A program made the position numbers and the translations under genes. Positions 1 to 7,100 of a stretch of DNA of 10,693 nucleotides are shown here, in pieces. The stretch is from an uncultured Oscillospiraceae bacterium (GTDB taxonomy: Bacteria > Bacillota > Clostridia > Oscillospirales > Oscillospiraceae). Positions within the stretch are counted from its first letter, which is position 1. Every line of letters begins with the position of its first letter. The notes under the pieces were generated by a model. That model was not told where the DNA came from and made no database searches. It saw only the letters and a list, made by a program, of their open reading frames with translations. The stretch lies in the NCBI GenBank assembly GCA_934591725.1, contig CAKTPR010000074.1, positions 1-10,693 of the forward strand, given 5' to 3'.

Positions 1-28
1 TGTGTTTCGCTGAATAGACAGCTTTTAT

Positions 29-57
29 ATAATAACAGAACCGCCGGGCAATTGCAA
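29..57 (-). promoter_or_regulatory. Possible weak leftward promoter leaving the window
   Basis: On the minus strand TTGCAA (52-57) is separated by 17 nt from TATTAT (29-34). The -10 box matches the SigA consensus at five of six positions and the -35 at four of six. Transcription would start around position 22 and leave the window to the left, so the gene served cannot be seen. It lies just downstream of the small-RNA terminator, which would insulate it. AT-rich DNA makes chance matches common, so this is only a candidate. Confidence 0.3.
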
Positions 58-95
58 GAACAAATTATGTAAATGCGCAAATTTCTTTTTCAAGC

Positions 96-135
96 AAAAA
101 GCAAAAGCCGCCACTCCCACAAGTGACGACTTTTG
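96..135 (-). terminator. Intrinsic terminator of the leftward small RNA
   Basis: Read on the minus strand, a 9-bp GC-rich stem (130-122 with 107-115) has a 6-nt loop (121-116). It is extended by a CAAAA/UUUUG helix (135-131 with 106-102), giving 14 bp in all. It is followed by a U-rich tail, TTTTGCTTTTTG in DNA form. Two pairs are G-U in the minus-strand RNA; in a plus-strand RNA the same positions would be C-A mismatches, so the structure is built for leftward transcription. Confidence 0.75.
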
Positions 136-192
136 ACATTTAGTCTTAACAACTCACTCTAAGAGCTAACCGCTTGTCGCAGCGCTCTTTCT
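97..192 (-). ncRNA. Putative unidentified small RNA, about 95 nt
   Basis: A perfect consensus promoter (200-228, minus strand) and a strong intrinsic terminator (96-135, minus strand) bracket about 60 nt with no plausible reading frame, which is the architecture of a stand-alone small RNA. Transcription should begin near 192-194. The 5' part can fold into a hairpin: AAGAGC (RNA from 189-184) pairs with GCUCUU (166-161), six base pairs, with a further short CG-rich helix possible inside. The middle (about 160-136) is AU-rich and mostly unpaired, so it is a candidate target-pairing segment. The 3' end is the terminator stem plus U-rich tail. It is divergent from the hprK operon. I do not recognise it as 6S RNA, SRP RNA, tmRNA, RNase P, a tRNA or a riboswitch. 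Existence is inferred from the signals; identity and function are unknown. Confidence 0.6.
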
Positions 193-199
193 GTTTATT

Positions 200-228
200 A
201 TTATAGCCGCAGCCGGGATATATGTCAA
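200..228 (-). promoter_or_regulatory. Perfect consensus SigA-type promoter, leftward
   Basis: On the minus strand the -35 box is TTGACA (223-228) and the -10 box is TATAAT (200-205), separated by exactly 17 nt (206-222). Every position matches the vegetative sigma-factor consensus. The start site is expected about 7 nt past the -10 box, near 192-194. It points away from hprK and ahead of it lies only the short terminator-bounded segment, so it probably drives the small RNA. Such an ideal promoter is normally either constitutively strong or held down by a repressor, and an inverted repeat overlaps it. Confidence 0.8.
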
Positions 229-242
229 GAACCGGCTGCGGC
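206..242. repeat. Perfect 11-bp inverted repeat, possible operator
   Basis: GCCGCAGCCGG (206-216) and CCGGCTGCGGC (232-242) are exact reverse complements separated by 15 nt. The left arm lies in the spacer between the -10 and -35 boxes of the leftward promoter, the right arm lies just upstream of the -35, and the -35 itself sits in the loop. Neither flank has a T-run in the right place for a terminator (AAAATG on the right; TATAATAATAAA reading left). An operator for a dimeric regulator is therefore the better reading. A hairpin in read-through RNA is the alternative. The GC-rich arms stand out in AT-rich surroundings. Confidence 0.6.
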
Positions 243-275
243 AAAATGTTTATACCCGCCAAAACACAAAAGCTG

Positions 276-304
276 TTGCCAAATACGCCGGAAACGATTA
301 AAAT
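276..304 (+). promoter_or_regulatory. Promoter of the hprK operon
   Basis: TTGCCA (276-281) and TAAAAT (299-304) are separated by 17 nt, each with one mismatch to the SigA consensus. A second exact TATAAT overlaps just downstream (304-309), but its 17-nt-spaced -35 position is poor. The start site is expected near 311-315, giving a leader of about 30 nt that carries the AGGAGG of hprK. The five tightly spaced genes that follow have no comparable internal promoter that I could see in their gaps. Confidence 0.65.
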
Positions 305-328
305 ATAATATGAGTAAAAGTATCTCTC

Positions 329-334
329 AGGAGG
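329..334 (+). promoter_or_regulatory. Ribosome binding site fixing the hprK start
   Basis: A perfect AGGAGG lies 8 nt before the ATG at 343. The other in-frame ATG at 310 overlaps the -10 region and is at or upstream of the predicted transcription start, so it cannot be the main start. Confidence 0.85.
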
Positions 335-342
335 CTGTGCAC

Positions 343-1287
343 ATGAAACGCAACGGCAATTATTCCGTGAAGCTGAAAACGATCGTGGAGACTCACGATC
401 TTCACCCGCTGCACCTTTCAAAGGACTATGACTCCGCGCTGCTGACGACCGCCGATATAAACCGCCCGGCTATGCAGCTCACCGGCTTCTATAATTACTT
501 CGATCCGAAGCGCTTACAGATCATGGGGCGCGTCGAGAGCACATATCTTGATACGCTCACATCCGATGAGCGCCGCACCGCGTTCGAGCGCTTCATGCAG
601 TACGATATCTCAGGTCTTGTGATCTGCCACAGCGTGCCGGCCTTCCCCGAGTGCATAGAGATGGCGGAGAAGTACGACCGCAACGTGTTCATCACGCATG
701 AGGACACCTCGGAGTTTCAGGCCGACGTCATAACCTCTCTGCGCAAGCATCTTGCCCCGCGCCTTACGACGCATGGCGTGCTCGTCGAGGTCTACGGCGA
801 GGGTCTGCTGCTCATCGGCGACAGCGGCATCGGCAAGAGCGAGACGGCGCTGGAGCTTATAAAGCGCGGCCACCGTCTCATCGCGGACGACGCCGTTGAG
901 GTAAAGCGCATCAGCCGCGACACCCTCGTCGGCTGCGCGCCGGAGCTCATACGCTACTATATGGAGCTGCGCGGCATAGGCGTTATAAACGTCCGGCATC
1001 TTTACGGCATGGGCGCCGTAAAACCGGAGACGAACATAGACCTCGTGGTGAGCATGGAGCCCTGGGAGGACGGCAAGGCCTACGACCGCCTCGGCCTTAC
1101 GAACGAGACAGCGAGCTTTCTCGGCGTGAGCCTGCCGCAGGTGACGATCCCCGTCCGCCCCGGCAGGAACCTTGCTGTTATCATGGAGCTTGCCGCGATG
1201 AACAACCGCCAGAAGAAGATGGGCTACAACGCCGCGGAGGCTTTGACCGCCGAGCACGACAGAGCGATAGACCTCGGACTTTTATGA
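343..1287 (+). CDS. hprK: HPr kinase/phosphorylase
   Basis: A 314-residue cytoplasmic enzyme, the normal family length. HprK phosphorylates Ser46 of HPr using ATP or pyrophosphate and reverses this with phosphate; P-Ser-HPr is the corepressor of CcpA in carbon catabolite control of Firmicutes. Residues 1-130 are the divergent N-terminal domain. The kinase core has the P-loop GDSGIGKS (159-166), the conserved His144 ahead of it in THGVLVEVYG, the acidic pair D182-D183 in IADD, the family signature MELRGIGVINVRHLYG (207-222) and the C-terminal block IPVRPGRNLAVIMELAAMN (269-287). The ATG at 343 is chosen because a perfect AGGAGG precedes it by 8 nt; the ATG at 310 falls on the promoter. It heads the operon, 14 nt before murB. 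No ptsH or crh gene is in the window, so its HPr partner is encoded elsewhere. Confidence 0.97.
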   Translation: MKRNGNYSVKLKTIVETHDLHPLHLSKDYDSALLTTADINRPAMQLTGFYNYFDPKRLQIMGRVESTYLDTLTSDERRTAFERFMQYDISGLVICHSVPAFPECIEMAEKYDRNVFITHEDTSEFQADVITSLRKHLAPRLTTHGVLVEVYGEGLLLIGDSGIGKSETALELIKRGHRLIADDAVEVKRISRDTLVGCAPELIRYYMELRGIGVINVRHLYGMGAVKPETNIDLVVSMEPWEDGKAYDRLGLTNETASFLGVSLPQVTIPVRPGRNLAVIMELAAMNNRQKKMGYNAAEALTAEHDRAIDLGLL

Positions 1288-1301
1288 TTGGAGAAGCGTA
1301 A

Positions 1302-2330
1302 ATGGAACAGCTTGAAAACGCCATTGCCGAAATAAAGGAAGCCATGCCCGGCCTTGAGCTTCGGGAGAACGAACCGATGAGCGAGCACTGCTCGTTCCGC
1401 ATAGGCGGCCCCGCGAGAGTGCTCGCGATACCGTCGGACGTGACGAGCCTTTCAAAGATATGCTTCTTGCTCAAAAAGCACAAGCTTGCCCCGTACATAA
1501 TCGGCAACGGGACGAACATCCTTTTCCCCGACGAGGGGCTGAGCGACCTCTTCATCATCAGCACCGCGAAGCTCGGCAAGCTGTTCATGCTCGGCGAGGA
1601 CGCGATCTACGCCGAGGCCGGCGTGTCGCTTGCGAAGCTTGCGGGCTTTGCGCAGCAGAACGGCCTTGAGGGGCTGGAGTTTGCTTCCGGCATCCCCGGC
1701 AGCGTCGGCGGCGGCGTGATAATGAACGCGGGCGCATACGACGGCGAACTGAAGGACGCGGTGGAGAGCGTCGTGTTCTATTATCTGCCTGACCAGAGCC
1801 TGTACGAGATGCCGCATGACAACTGCGCCTTCGGCTACCGCACGAGCTTTTTCCAGAAGACTCCCGGCTGCGTCATCCTCTCCGCCGTGTTCCGCCTCAA
1901 GAAGGGCGACGGCGAGGCCATCGCCGCGAAGATGCGCGAGCTCAACCAGCGCCGCCGCGATAAGCAGCCGCTCGACCTGCCCTCCGCGGGCAGCGCGTTC
2001 AGACGTCCCGAAAACGGCTACGCCGCCGCGCTCATCGACGAGGCGGGGCTCAAGGGCTATACTGTCGGCGGGGCGCAGGTGTCGGAAAAGCACGCGGGCT
2101 TTGTCGTGAACACCGGAAAGGCGACCTCGCATGATGTTTACGACCTGATGATGCACATAAGAAAGACCGTATATGAAAAGTCCGGTACGGTGCTCATGCC
2201 GGAGATGATAATCCTGCCGCCGGACTATGCCCTGTCTGACAACGGCCCCGAAGTCCCGCTCAACCGCGTGACCGGCGGGCTTGAGGCGGAGCTGAACGCC
2301 GCGGCGGCGCAGGAGAAGCCGGAGAGCTGA
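1302..2330 (+). CDS. murB: UDP-N-acetylenolpyruvoylglucosamine reductase
   Basis: A cytoplasmic FAD enzyme that uses NADPH to reduce UDP-GlcNAc-enolpyruvate to UDP-MurNAc, the second committed step of peptidoglycan precursor synthesis. The FAD-binding part includes SFRIGGPA (31-38), IGNGTNILF (67-75) and GLEFASGIPGSVGGGVIMNA (124-143). Catalytic-site blocks follow: FGYRTSFF (177-184) with the conserved Arg180; AGSAFRRP (229-236) with Ser231 at the proton-donor serine position; LIDEAGLKGYTVGGAQVSEK (244-263); and LMPEMI, whose Glu301 matches the conserved C-terminal glutamate. The protein is 342 residues, about 35 longer than usual, through an Ala/Glu-rich tail after residue 308. GGAGA at 1290-1294 lies 7 nt before the ATG. 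The gene follows hprK by 14 nt and precedes rapZ by 13 nt, as in many clostridia. Confidence 0.97.
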   Translation: MEQLENAIAEIKEAMPGLELRENEPMSEHCSFRIGGPARVLAIPSDVTSLSKICFLLKKHKLAPYIIGNGTNILFPDEGLSDLFIISTAKLGKLFMLGEDAIYAEAGVSLAKLAGFAQQNGLEGLEFASGIPGSVGGGVIMNAGAYDGELKDAVESVVFYYLPDQSLYEMPHDNCAFGYRTSFFQKTPGCVILSAVFRLKKGDGEAIAAKMRELNQRRRDKQPLDLPSAGSAFRRPENGYAAALIDEAGLKGYTVGGAQVSEKHAGFVVNTGKATSHDVYDLMMHIRKTVYEKSGTVLMPEMIILPPDYALSDNGPEVPLNRVTGGLEAELNAAAAQEKPES

Positions 2331-2343
2331 ACGGGAGAGATAA

Positions 2344-3201
2344 ATGGATTTTTTGATTATCACCGGCCTGTCCGGAGCGGGCAAGAGCCGCGCCGCGGAC
2401 GTGATGGAGGATCTGGACTACTACTGCGTGGACAATATGCCCGTCGCGCTCATGCCGCGCTTTGCCGAGCTGTGCATCGCCACCGGCGGGCGCTATGAAA
2501 ACGTCGCCCTTGTGACGGACGTGCGCGAGAAGAACGGCTTCGGGGAGCTGCTCAAGACCATTGACCAGCTCAAGGAGATGAATTGCAGCGTGCGCATCCT
2601 GTACATGGACGCGGATGTGCGCACCATCGTGCGGCGCTATAAGGAATCGCGCCGCCCGCACCCGCTCGCCACGCGCGGGACTTCCGTCGAGGAGGCCGTA
2701 CACAAGGAGATGGATCTGCTCGCGCCGATACGCGAGCGGGCGGACTTCATCGTCAACAGCTCGAACCTCACCCTTGGCATGCTCCAGAACAAGCTCTTTT
2801 CGCTCTTTGCCCCGAACGGGGAAAAGCGTGAGATCGACGTGACCGTCATGTCCTTCGGCTATAAGCACGGTCTGCCCATGGAGGCAGACCTCGTGTTCGA
2901 CGTGCGCTTTCTGCCGAACCCCTTTTATGTTGAAGACCTGCGCCCGCTCTGCGGCCTTGACAGGCCTGTGGCGGAGTTCGTGTTCAGCTATCAGCAGACG
3001 CGCACCTTTATGGAAAAGATAGAGGACATGCTCGACTTTCTGCTGCCGATGTACATTGAGGAGGGCAAGCTCTCCCTGACCGTCGCCATCGGCTGCACCG
3101 GCGGGCACCACAGAAGCGTCGCCATCGCCTCGGCGCTCACGGACTACCTCGTCGCCGACGGGATCCGCGCCGTCAACGTCAACCGCGATCTGGACAAGTA
3201 G
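2344..3201 (+). CDS. rapZ: RNase adapter / nucleotide-binding protein RapZ (YvcJ)
   Basis: A 285-residue P-loop protein of the RapZ/YvcJ family, full length. In E. coli RapZ binds small RNAs GlmY/GlmZ and guides RNase E to control amino-sugar synthesis; in Bacillus, YvcJ binds and hydrolyses nucleotides and affects competence, and its RNA role is less clear. The Walker A motif GLSGAGKS is at residues 8-15, followed by the family block YYCVDNMPVALM (26-37) and the LVTDVR strand (57-62). The C-terminal half carries SFGYKHGLPMEADLVFDVRF (170-189) and IGCTGGHHRSV (249-259), both diagnostic. The protein ends VNVNRDLDK and lacks the lysine/arginine-rich tail that E. coli RapZ uses for RNA binding. 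GGGAGA sits just before the ATG. The gene is co-transcribed between murB and whiA. Confidence 0.96.
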   Translation: MDFLIITGLSGAGKSRAADVMEDLDYYCVDNMPVALMPRFAELCIATGGRYENVALVTDVREKNGFGELLKTIDQLKEMNCSVRILYMDADVRTIVRRYKESRRPHPLATRGTSVEEAVHKEMDLLAPIRERADFIVNSSNLTLGMLQNKLFSLFAPNGEKREIDVTVMSFGYKHGLPMEADLVFDVRFLPNPFYVEDLRPLCGLDRPVAEFVFSYQQTRTFMEKIEDMLDFLLPMYIEEGKLSLTVAIGCTGGHHRSVAIASALTDYLVADGIRAVNVNRDLDK

Positions 3202-3212
3202 GAGAGACCGCC

Positions 3213-4115
3213 ATGTCGTTTTCATCCCGCGCGAAGGCCGAGCTGTGTCAGGCGCGGCCAGACCGGAAATGCTGCGCCGTCGCAGAGAGCTACGGCGTGC
3301 TGCTCTACTGCAACACCTTTTCCGCAAACGAGATACGCGTTATCACCGCAAGCCCGGAGTTTGCGTCCCGCCTGCCGAAGCTCTTCCGCAGGGCCTTCGG
3401 CGTGAGCTTTGACCGGCTCCCGCCTGAGGGAGCCGAGGGCAAGCGCACGCTCTCGATAACCGATGCTGACAAGCTCTCCGCAATCTTTGACGCTTTCGGC
3501 GCCGACCGCGGCGCGACGCTGTCGCACCATATAAACTTCGGCGTCATCGAAGAGGAATGCTGCCGCGCGTCGTTTATCCGCGGCGCGTTTTTAGCGGGCG
3601 GCAGCGTCACCGATCCGGAGAAGCGCTACCACCTTGAGCTTGCGACCTCGCACCGCAGCGTCAGCCGCGAGGCGTATTCGATCCTGCTGGACATGGGCTT
3701 CAGCCCGAAGGAGACGGAGCGCGCCGGGAACAGCCTGCTCTATTTCAAGCAGGCCGACGCCATCGCCGACTTCTTCACGACGATCGGCGCAAGCAGCACG
3801 GCCATGGACATCATGACCGCAAAGGTCGAAAAGGAGATGCGCAACACCGTCACCCGGCAGATAAACTGCGACAGCCACAATGCCGACAAGACCGTCGCCG
3901 CCGCGCAGGAGCAGATGAACGCCATCCGCCGCATCGCGAAGGACTACGGGCTTGACGCGCTGCCGGAGCCGCTGAAGGACGCGGCGCTCCTGCGCATCGC
4001 AAACCCTGAGGCGAGCCTTGCAGACCTCGCCACGCTGAGCTACCCGCCGGTGACAAAGAGCTGTCTCAACCACCGTTTCAAAAAGATAATGGGCTTCAAG
4101 CCTGAGGAAGAATAA
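3213..4115 (+). CDS. whiA: DNA-binding protein WhiA
   Basis: A 300-residue WhiA-family protein. WhiA combines a degenerate LAGLIDADG homing-endonuclease fold with a C-terminal helix-turn-helix. It is a sporulation/division regulator in Streptomyces and influences division and chromosome segregation in Bacillus. Residues 1-110 form the N-terminal domain. The LAGLIDADG-like segment is SFIRGAFLAGGSVTDPEK (120-137), followed by YHLELATSHRSVS (139-151). The linker block RQINCDSHNADKTVAAA (215-231) leads to the HTH region (about 247-295), including NPEASLADLATL and PVTKSCLNHRFKK; the last deviates slightly from the usual SKSGVNHR, with Cys-Leu for Gly-Val. The Shine-Dalgarno GGAGAG (3201-3206) shares its first G with the rapZ stop codon, so translation of the two genes is probably coupled. 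In Bacillus yvcK lies between rapZ and whiA; here the gap is 11 nt and yvcK is missing. Confidence 0.96.
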   Translation: MSFSSRAKAELCQARPDRKCCAVAESYGVLLYCNTFSANEIRVITASPEFASRLPKLFRRAFGVSFDRLPPEGAEGKRTLSITDADKLSAIFDAFGADRGATLSHHINFGVIEEECCRASFIRGAFLAGGSVTDPEKRYHLELATSHRSVSREAYSILLDMGFSPKETERAGNSLLYFKQADAIADFFTTIGASSTAMDIMTAKVEKEMRNTVTRQINCDSHNADKTVAAAQEQMNAIRRIAKDYGLDALPEPLKDAALLRIANPEASLADLATLSYPPVTKSCLNHRFKKIMGFKPEEE

Positions 4116-4120
4116 AAAAT

Positions 4121-7100
4121 ATGTCGTTCGTTCATCTTCATGTGCATAGCGAGTATTCCCTGCTCGACGGCGCCTGCCGCATCGAAAAGCTGGCGGAGCG
4201 GATAAAGGAGCTGGGGCAGGACGCCGTCGCGATCACCGACCACGGCGTAATGTACGGCGCGGTCAATTTCTACCGCGCCTGCAAAGCCGCGGGCGTAAAG
4301 CCGATCATCGGCTGCGAGGTCTATGTCGCGCCGCGCAATATGAGCGATAAGGAACACGGCATTGACAATAACTATTCCCACCTGATCCTCCTGTGCAAAA
4401 ACGAGACCGGCTACCGCAACCTCTGCTACCTCGTCTCCGCGGGCTTTACCGAGGGCTTCTACATCAAGCCGCGCATAGACTGGTCGATACTGCACGAGCA
4501 CGCCGAGGGGCTTATATGCCTCTCCGGCTGCCTTGCGGGGTACATTCCCCAGCGGCTCATCCGCGGGGATTATGAGGCCGCGAAGGCTAAGGCACTGGAG
4601 CTGGAGGAGCTATTCGGGAAGGATAATTTCTATCTTGAAATTCAGGATCACGGCATTGAGGACGAGCAGACCGCAGGGCGCGAGCTTATCCGCCTGCACC
4701 GCGATACCGGCATCCCCCTTGTCGTGACGAACGACGCGCACTACATTGAGAAAAAGGACGCATATTATCAGGACGTCCTTATGTGCATCCAGATGGGCAA
4801 GACCGTCGACGATCCTGGGCGCATGCGCTTCGAGTCGCAGGAGCTCTACCTCAAGAGCGAGGAGGAGATGCGCGCGCTGTACCCGGAGGTACCGGAAGCG
4901 GCGGACAACACCGTCGATATCGCCGCACGCTGTAATTTTGATTTCCAGTTCGGGCACTATTTCCTGCCGCGCTTCAAGCTCCCAGAGGGGGAGACGGACA
5001 GCTACGAGTACCTTAAAAAGCTGTGCGAAAAGGGCTTTGCAGAGCGCTTTGCCGACCGGCCTGAGGTACATTTCCAGCTTGAATATGAGCTTGACATCAT
5101 CCACAGCATGGGCTTTGTGGATTACTTTCTGATAGTTTCGGACTTCATCGGCTACGCCAAGCGCAATGGCATCCCCGTCGGCCCCGGCCGCGGCAGCGCC
5201 GCGGGCAGCGTCGTGTCCTACTGCCTGCATATCACCGATGTCGACCCGATAAAATACAGCCTCTTCTTTGAGCGCTTCCTGAACCCGGAGCGTGTCTCCA
5301 TGCCGGATATCGACGTGGACTTCTGCGTCAACCGCCGCGGCGAGGTCATCGACTATGTCCGCCGTCTCTACGGCAATGACCACGTCGCGCAGATCGTCAC
5401 CTTCGGCACGATGGCCGCGCGCAACGCTGTGCGTGATGTCGGGCGCGCGCTCTCCGTCAGCTATGCGGAGACGGACGCTGTGGCAAAGCAGGTGCCCTCC
5501 GGGCCGGGCGCGCTGAACATGACGCTTGATGAAGCCCTGCGCCTGTCAAAGCCGCTCAAGGAAATGTACGACAGTGACGAAACCTTAAAGCGGCTCATCG
5601 ACGTTGCCAGAGCCCTTGAGGGTATGCCGCGCCATGCCTCGACCCATGCGGCGGGCGTCGTGATAACCGAGAAGCCGGTGTACGAATATGTCCCGCTTGC
5701 GAAGAACGACGAGTCCGTCGTGTGCCAGTACCAGATGACGACGCTTGAGGAGCTCGGCCTTCTCAAGATGGACTTTCTCGGCCTGCGCAACCTTACCGTG
5801 CTTGACGATGCGGTGCAGCTCGTGCGCCGCCGCGAGCCGGGCTTTCGCATTGAGGATGCGCCTGAGGACGATAAGGCGACCTATGACATGCTCGCCGCCG
5901 GGCGCACCGTCGGCGTGTTCCAGCTTGAAAGCACGGGCATGACCGGCGTGTGTACCGGCCTCAAGCCGAAGAGCATTGAAGACATCACCGCTATAATCTC
6001 CCTCTACCGCCCCGGCCCGATGGACAGCATTCCGCGCTTCATCGAGTGTTCGGCGCACCCGGAGAAGATCACCTATAAGCATGAGCTGCTGCGCCCGATA
6101 CTCGAAGTCACCTACGGCTGCATCGTGTATCAGGAGCAGGTCATTGAAATATTCCGCCGTCTCGGCGGCTTCTCGCTCGGTCAGGCGGATATGATCCGCC
6201 GCGCGATGTCGAAGAAAAAGCACAAGGTCATTGACGCCGAGCGCGTCGCTTTCGTCCACGGCGATCCGAGCCGCAATATCCCCGGCGCTGTTGCAAACGG
6301 CGTGAGCGAGCAGGTCGCAAACAGCATCTATGACGAGATACTGGACTTTGCAAGCTACGCCTTCAACAAAGCCCACGCTGTGAGCTACGCCATCGTCGCC
6401 TACCGCACGGCCTATATGAAGCGGCACTATCCCGCCGAATACATGGCGGCGCTGCTGACGAGCGTGCTTGAAAACAGCGCGAAGATCGCCGAATACATCT
6501 CCGAGTGCCGCGACATGGGCATAAAGCTGCTGCCGCCCGACGTCAACGAATCCGGCGCGCACTTCACCGTCAGCGGCTCGAACATCCGCTACGGACTTGT
6601 CGCCATCAAAGGCATGGGCTGGGGCGCGGTGGACGGCCTTGTCGCCGAGCGCGAGCGCGGCGGCCTGTTCCAGAGCTTCGAGGATTTCTGCCGCCGCATG
6701 AACGGGAGCGAGCTTAACCGCCGCGCCGTCGATAACCTCATAAAGGCCGGCGCGTTCGACTCCATGGGCTATAAGCGCCGCGCGCTCATCCAGGTTTCCG
6801 GCGCGATAATCGACAGCATCGCTCAGGCACAGCGGGACAATATCTCCGGACAGCTCGACCTGTTCGGGGACTTCAGCGATAACGGGCAGAAAGCCCCGGC
6901 GGTGATAAAGATACCCGATATCGAGGAGTATTCATCCCTTGAAAAGATGGCGCTCGAAAAGGAGACGACAGGGCTCTATCTCAGCGGCCACCCGATGGAC
7001 GGCTACCGCGACGCCGTGCGCAGGATCGGCGCAGTCCCGCTCGGCACGCTGCTGGGCGACCTCGCTTCCGACGACGGTGAGCACCGCTTTGCCGACAACC

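Noticed and set aside
28..33. TATAAT on the plus strand near the left edge as a rightward promoter
   Set aside because: The -35 position 17 nt upstream (TTTCGC) matches poorly, and rightward transcription would run into antisense of the small RNA with no gene ahead of it before hprK.
65..139. Minus-strand 24-residue reading frame starting inside the small RNA
   Set aside because: The terminator hairpin lies within it, so the transcript would end before the stop codon, and no ribosome binding site precedes the ATG.
289..304. Possible CcpA (cre) site in the hprK promoter region, around GGAAACGATT
   Set aside because: The second half of the cre palindrome is missing, so it does not match the consensus well enough.
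310..342. ATG at 310 as the start of hprK, adding 11 residues
   Set aside because: It overlaps the -10 region and lies at or before the predicted transcription start, has no ribosome binding site, and the ATG at 343 has a perfect AGGAGG 8 nt upstream.
146..421. Minus-strand 91-residue reading frame across the hprK start and intergenic region
   Set aside because: It has no ribosome binding site, overlaps the hprK coding region antisense, runs through both promoters and the palindrome, and its product has no recognisable domain.
2260..3327. Minus-strand 355-residue reading frame opposite rapZ
   Set aside because: It is a shadow of a GC-rich, codon-biased gene; the plus strand encodes unmistakable RapZ with all motifs. 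The same applies to the long antisense frames at 610-1257, 1452-2384, 4610-5383 and 5585-6562.
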